From Dioscorea cayenensis subsp. rotundata (lineage: Eukaryota > Streptophyta > Magnoliopsida > Dioscoreales > Dioscoreaceae), in assembly GCF_009730915.1 (NCBI RefSeq), contig NC_052475.1, positions 558,001 through 622,000 of the forward strand: 64,000 bases of DNA, written 5' to 3'. A program made the position numbers and the translations under genes. Shown one piece after another: positions 59,144-64,000 of the stretch. Every line of letters begins with the position of its first letter. The first letter of the stretch is position 1. The notes beneath the pieces were generated by a model, which was not told where the DNA came from, searched no databases, and saw nothing but the letters and a program-made list of their open reading frames with translations.

Positions 59144-62003
59144 TTAGAAAAGCTCAAACTCGACATCCTCTCCACTCAGCCCAAAATCAAGACACCTACT
59201 CTCCTTTTTCTTTCGCACCCTCACCGGAGTCCTCGGATCATGGAATTTCGGTGTCTCAGGTGGCGCACTAGATCGGATCAATGCCCAGTTAAGGCCTTCG
59301 AAAAATGGATGTTGCTTTATTTCAGCAGCACCTTTGACTGATCCCAGCCGCTCTGCAGGCTCCTTCACCAGTAGCCCCATGATCAAATCCTTGGCATTAC
59401 CACTCACAGCGGGGCTCTCGGGGAACACCAAGCTTTGAGAAACCACGTTGGCCAGCGTCTCGTCATTTCCGGACCCCTTGAAAGGTGTCCTTCCAAACAG
59501 AAGCTCATATAGGAATATGCCATACGTCCACCAGTCTACAGCACTCCCATGTCCATCCCCTTTGATGATCTCAGGGGCTAGGTATTCATGAGTGCCAACA
59601 AAAGAGTTTGACCGAGCATCCGTAGGCTCGACAACTAACTGGAGAGACGGGCTGACCTGTATGGTTCGGTCAGATTTAGGCTTCCATGTCTTGGATTTCG
59701 TTGAAGAAACTATAGGAGTTGTGAAGCATGATGTCTGAACCCATGATGGCTCCATGCAAAGAGGGCTGATGCAGCTGGACTCAGAACATGGTCCTGATAG
59801 CTTCTTCAATGATTCTTGTGCACCAACTGATGAGGATCTGAGCAGCGTAGGATTTACTGTGCACCTGAGAGACAGATCAAAGTCGGAGAGCATAATGTGA
59901 CCATCTTCTCGAACTAGAATGTTCTCAGGTTTAAGATCACGGTAGATGACACCTAACATATGCAGATACTCCAGTGCAAGCAGGACTTCTGCAACATAAA
60001 ACCTGCAAAAAATGATTTCACACATTCATTCAGAGGTGGTGAGAGGGAAAACAAACAATGTAAATGCAGAAAAACGATGAGGCTCGCAAATTCTAAAACA
60101 TATCTGATGATAATTGCTGCCACCAATTAAAAACTAGTGCATGATCTTCTTCCCAGTTATATGAATATTCAACTCAATCCAGAATCTGGGTTAATAACAT
60201 AGTAAAGGATTGATGCGTTTCTAAGTAGGGCACTTGCATCAAACACTATTCAAGCATGTATGGCTGAAAAGCTTTGTATCATACATCATTAAAATACTCA
60301 AAAGGGCAAAAAATATGTTAGCTGAACACATCATAACCTAGAAGGAAATTGCTGGTTGGTACTATGTCTAATTCAAGTAACTAGTGTCTGTTAGAGTCCA
60401 CCTACCTCGCTGCAAATTCAGAGAAACTCCTGCCAGGTTGCTTTTGTCTGAGGACATGCAAATCACCACCTGGACAATATTCCATAACCAAGCATGAGAG
60501 ATTATCTGATGTAAAATGAGCGTATAGAGTTGGAAGAAATGGATGATCCAGCATTTGCAGTATGTCTCTTTCAGTTTGAGATCTCAGCATCTTCTTTCTG
60601 CTCATCAAGAACTCATTATCCATGACTTTAAGTGCAAAGAAGCACTCTGAACCAATCAGCTCAGCAAGATAAACAGTCCCGATGTCTCCACAACCAAGTC
60701 TTCTGTGGAGCTTAAAGTTCTTAAGCCCTAAGTTTCCATGTTCCTCGATGACATTGTGAATAGCCATCCATTTCACATCCTTCGACATGTGAGGCCTGCT
60801 GCTGTGACTGCAATACCCACTCTGATTACTGTCATCACTAATGCTAGCGCTGCTGCTGCAATCAGCCATGCTACTTTTTGAACTTTGGGAACATTCTCCC
60901 TTTTCTCTTGACCCTGAAAATCCACTCATTTTCAAACTGACAGGTCTGCTTCCATCAGAAACTTCTGGACTAAAATCAAGTTTGCTTGCATCTTTATCCT
61001 TCTTTCCCATACTACCAGATTCAACACCATTGGCAATACCAGCTGAAGGCAAAGGAAGTTCCGCCTGGCACTTTGGTTTGGCTTTATTAGAAATTATAGC
61101 TTTATCACCTTCACAGCATATGCTGGAATTTTCTAGTGTGGAAACTGGTCCAGGCTTCCCTTTCTTTCTAGAAAGGACCTTCTTCCCAAATGTTGGCTTT
61201 AATGATCGTGGATTAGTATTAGTTTTGCCAGATTCTACCAAGATATGGGAAAGAGATAGAGAACCTTTGGGATGTGTCTTCTTTTTGAGATTTTCTACTT
61301 TAGCTGAACCCCGTGTTTTGCTCACAATTTTCTTAGACATGGAAACACTTGTGCCCCGTATACCGGTCTTTATAGCACCTGCAGCATTTGTATTCTGAGC
61401 ATGAGATGATTCCTTTTTATCTGATGATTCAACGTCATTCACTTCACATATTTCAGATGCTTTTCCAGATGAATTTATAACAATTTTCTCAGGATAAAAT
61501 GACACTTCCACAGTTCCTTTCTCCTCATTTACTGGAACATCAGATTCACTCCCTTGAACAACGACAGAAGAATAAAGCTTTGTGATCATCCCAGCTTCCG
61601 AGACACCAGATAAACCAATTGGTTTTGACATTCTCTTGATAGCAGCCATCTCTGAGGCTTGAGAAATACATAGTCTTCTCAGTGCCTGCTTTAATGTGAC
61701 AGATTCAGATGCCCCTGTGCCAGATGCTTGACATGCACCAACTTTCATTGGCTTTTTCATCCTACTCTCTTGAAGCAAGTCCACTCCTGTCCGAGAAGGA
61801 GCCAAAACCCTTTTTGTAGTTTTGAGATCAATAGCTTCAATGAGCCGGCTGAGGTCATTTTCCACAGGATAAACATATGCCTTGCCATCTCTTTGAACCG
61901 CTTTTGGCTTAAACCCAGGCAAACAAGATCCATTAGAAGAATGAACCAGGTCTAAATCTTCATTTGCCTCAACAATCTCTGAAGTGCCACGAGATGAATT
62001 CAT
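59144..62003 (-). CDS. AGC-VIII protein kinase, KIPK-like
   Basis: A serine/threonine kinase of 818 residues in two coding exons (62003-60406 and 60002-59144). The start is ATG 62003-62001 ([19 protein letters not shown]), which matches the family N-terminus better than upstream in-frame codons. The long Ser/Lys-rich N-terminal region is typical of KIPK (KCBP-interacting protein kinase). Kinase motifs: [14 protein letters not shown] (Gly loop), FALKVMD (Lys), [21 protein letters not shown] (DFD replacing DFG, diagnostic of plant AGC-VIII), an insertion of about 80 residues before [31 protein letters not shown], and a C-terminal FELF hydrophobic (PDK1-docking) motif. The sole coding intron lies after EFAAR. 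Related kinases act in polar growth and auxin-linked tropism. No frameshift. Confidence 0.93.
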
Positions 62004-62870
62004 TTCTAAGGACGAATTCACCAGCCACCTTACTGGATTTACCACCACATCAAGTAAAGCTATAAAATGCCTAACCCACCTCTAAAACAAGACCATCATA
62101 AGGCAATGGATCACAAAAACACAAACAATGGAACCCCAAATTTCCTCTAGCATAATAGTTGATGGATTTGCAGTACCTGCATTCTACCAGATCAGCACCA
62201 ACCATTCAAAATCCTGCAAAGCAATCACAACAGGTCAGCACAAACACACAATGAATCATTTCCATTAACACAGAATGCTTCATTTAAACTCAACAAGGAG
62301 ATGCAACTGATGGATTTCACATGATAGTGATAGTTGGTGAGCCACTTTGATTTTTCTTGACACAAAAGCGTCACCAAAGTCACTAACTTTACTAATAAAA
62401 CTGACATCAAAAACAAGAAAAGAAATTGTAAAAAGGAAAAACAAAACAAAATCAGTCTTGAATAAAAAAAAACAACCAATTAACAAAACATAGAACATGC
62501 TAACTAGATCAATGATGGTCCCCAACTTTATGCCAGATTTCATGAGTTAAATACAAGAAAAAAGACATAAATTCCCTTAAAATAACATACTAAGAATCAA
62601 ACACCTTCGCAAAACGATTCTCACAAACAAGCCAAGCACTGCATCAATCAACCAACTCAAAAGATTCAAACACTAAAAAAAAGAAAAACATATCAATAAA
62701 AATCACAAGAGAAAACATAAAAAATCATACTAAAATTCATAGAATCAAATGGCAAAACGATATAGAATCGATACCGGAGAAAAGGCGAGGATTGCGATCC
62801 TGATCGAAGACCGGGTCGATAGAAAAGATTAGGGTTCCAAGAACACTGCTTCCAGTTCCAAATATCGTGT
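62004..62870 (-). promoter_or_regulatory. Kinase 5' UTR with two leader introns
   Basis: Acceptor gttttag at 62088-62082 opens the leader part of coding exon 1 (62081-62004). A 37-base leader exon is plausible at 62213-62177 (tttgcag|gatttt...aatgcag|gtactg). A first leader exon ending at 62775 (ctccg|gtatcg) starts near 62870, just after a tagggttcc motif. All are inferred from splice consensus only. Confidence 0.5.
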
Positions 62871-62915
62871 AGTTCATTACTAGATGGGGGACCCGCCATG
62901 TTTATATATTGTTTT

Positions 62916-63090
62916 AAATTGGGTTTGAACTTGATGATAAATTACAAAAGTACCATCAATTAAGAGGATCATGTATTAAGACCCAAATGGTCAGTCATTA
63001 CTTGGGACCCCACCAAACTTTCTCTCAAATTGGGTTTGAATGTTGAGGTGAATTACAAATATGCCATTAGTTAAGATGATCATGTAGTTC
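62916..63090. repeat. Diverged direct repeat upstream of the kinase gene
   Basis: Two ~65-base copies 111 bases apart: 62916 (aaattgggtttgaac ... attacaaaagtaccat) and 63027 (aaattgggtttgaat ... attacaaatatgccat), both ending around gatcatgta. Roughly four in five bases match. Confidence 0.75.
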
Positions 63091-63315
63091 ATGGAGTGGG
63101 CGCTCATGTCAAGGCTCAAGAGTAGATAACTATTTGTGATCTTGTGGTCCAATGTAAAGATGAGTTTAAACCACTTTTAATCTCTTTAAATCATGTGTCA
63201 TTGTTGTTGGTTTTTTTTTTTTCCATTTTGGCCTTAATTAAACAATAATGGTATTGATGTACAGTAAAAAAAATACATAATGAAATACAGGTCATTAGAT
63301 CATTCACTCCAGCAG
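63091..63315. other. Intergenic
   Basis: No gene. Short T run at about 63213. Confidence 0.35.
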
Positions 63316-63378
63316 TCCAAACTTCTTTTTGTTTTTGAGAAAAGTGGATAAATCATAAACTTATTAAACATCCAAACT
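63316..63378 (-). mobile_element. Short LINE-tail insertion with 8-bp direct repeats
   Basis: tccaaact at 63316-63323 and 63371-63378 flanks 47 bases holding a T-rich run and aaagtggataaat, the LINE tail in minus orientation. Confidence 0.62.
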
Positions 63379-64000
63379 CATTCACACTCCTAAAAAAAAT
63401 TTTATAAAAGCATCGATACTCTCTCACCGCATACAGTCACCTTGTACAAGATTTTGGTCCCATGTTATTTTTTTCTTCATAATATTACGTGTCTGTCTCT
63501 TTCTATTTTTTTTTTTCTTTTTTTACGCATCCTGGAATTACGTTTCGCTATATATATATACATACATATGGTGGATTTGAAGTAGTCATTCATTTTATAC
63601 TAGGCATTGGTTATAATTTTGATTAATAAAATTTAAATTTAAATAGAAGCTCCAGAGTCAAAAAGCTGCCTTGTGTACTTAGATTCACCTGCCTGCTATT
63701 GTGCTCCTCCCTCTTGCTAAAAAGAAAAAGAGAGATGGAACAGGGGGGAACAAGCACAAGCTTTATGTCTCCCTGGACAATACTTTTTACTTATTTATTT
63801 TCAGGGTGACAAATTCCCAAGTTTTCAGTTTTTGAATACTTTTGCCTCCAAGTTCTGATCTCCATAATTTCCTTTAGATAGGGTGGTTTTTTAAGTAAAT
63901 CTATGAAAGAATAGGGGTTCAATGTGTTACCAAACTAGAAATAATTGAATAATGGCTGGTGCGGCAATATGATGTCTGCTCTATGTCCATGCTATGGGAG
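63379..64000. other. Intergenic
   Basis: AT-rich, with a TA/CA run at 63550-63568. Nothing recognisable up to the window end. Confidence 0.4.

Noticed and set aside
1-64000. CRISPR arrays, bacterial operons or phage-like systems
   Set aside because: Intron-bearing plant genes throughout; no regularly spaced repeats of the CRISPR type and no prokaryotic gene order.
1-64000. tRNA or other structured RNA genes
   Set aside because: None could be recognised by eye; a covariance-model scan (tRNAscan-SE, Rfam) would be needed to exclude them.

Overview
This is nuclear DNA from a flowering plant. The genes have many GT-AG introns and include plant-specific families: a DYW-class PPR protein, a phytosulfokine precursor, arogenate dehydratase, an AGC-VIII kinase and GH100 invertase. 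TIC100, which grasses are thought to have lost or strongly diverged together with plastid Ycf1/Tic214, argues against a grass. A GC-rich intronless arogenate dehydratase and GC-rich first exons give a weak impression of a non-grass monocot; the species cannot be fixed from the sequence.

Layout. 0-20.5 kb is gene-bearing: the 3' end of TIC100 (+), an ADT3-6-type arogenate dehydratase (+), a three-exon phytosulfokine precursor (+), an EAR-motif acidic protein (+), a METTL13-like methyltransferase (-) and a DYW PPR gene (-). 20.5-28.9 kb is mostly AT-rich intergenic DNA around one DUF868 gene (+). 28.9-45.7 kb is repeat-dominated: a nearly complete but inactivated LINE (-), a 1000-N assembly gap, the first two exons of a PDR-type ABCG transporter (-) that then runs out, a 2.7-kb solo LTR with a 5-bp target duplication, and tiny 5'-truncated copies of a LINE tail. 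45.7-62.9 kb is gene-dense: BUD31 (-) and HDA9 (+) share a 348-bp divergent promoter, followed by a plastid-type alkaline/neutral invertase (+) that converges on a KIPK-like kinase (-).

Two themes stand out. First, six coding units (ADT, METTL13-like, PPR, DUF868, invertase, LINE ORF2) are each broken by apparent +1 frameshifts, eleven in all. Ten map to short homopolymer runs, and removing one base at each restores the expected family sequence with a length divisible by three. This looks like systematic assembly error, not gene death, so the genes should be treated as probably intact. Second, the LINE's terminal motif (gtggtttatccactt in sense) recurs at five other sites as 19-71 bp inserts flanked by 8-18 bp direct repeats, i.e. 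extremely 5'-truncated insertions of the same LINE family or of a SINE sharing its tail.

The genes do not form a pathway cluster; this is ordinary plant gene order. Functions covered are plastid protein import, phenylalanine synthesis, peptide hormone signalling, organellar RNA editing, splicing (BUD31), chromatin deacetylation (HDA9), plastid sucrose cleavage and AGC kinase signalling.
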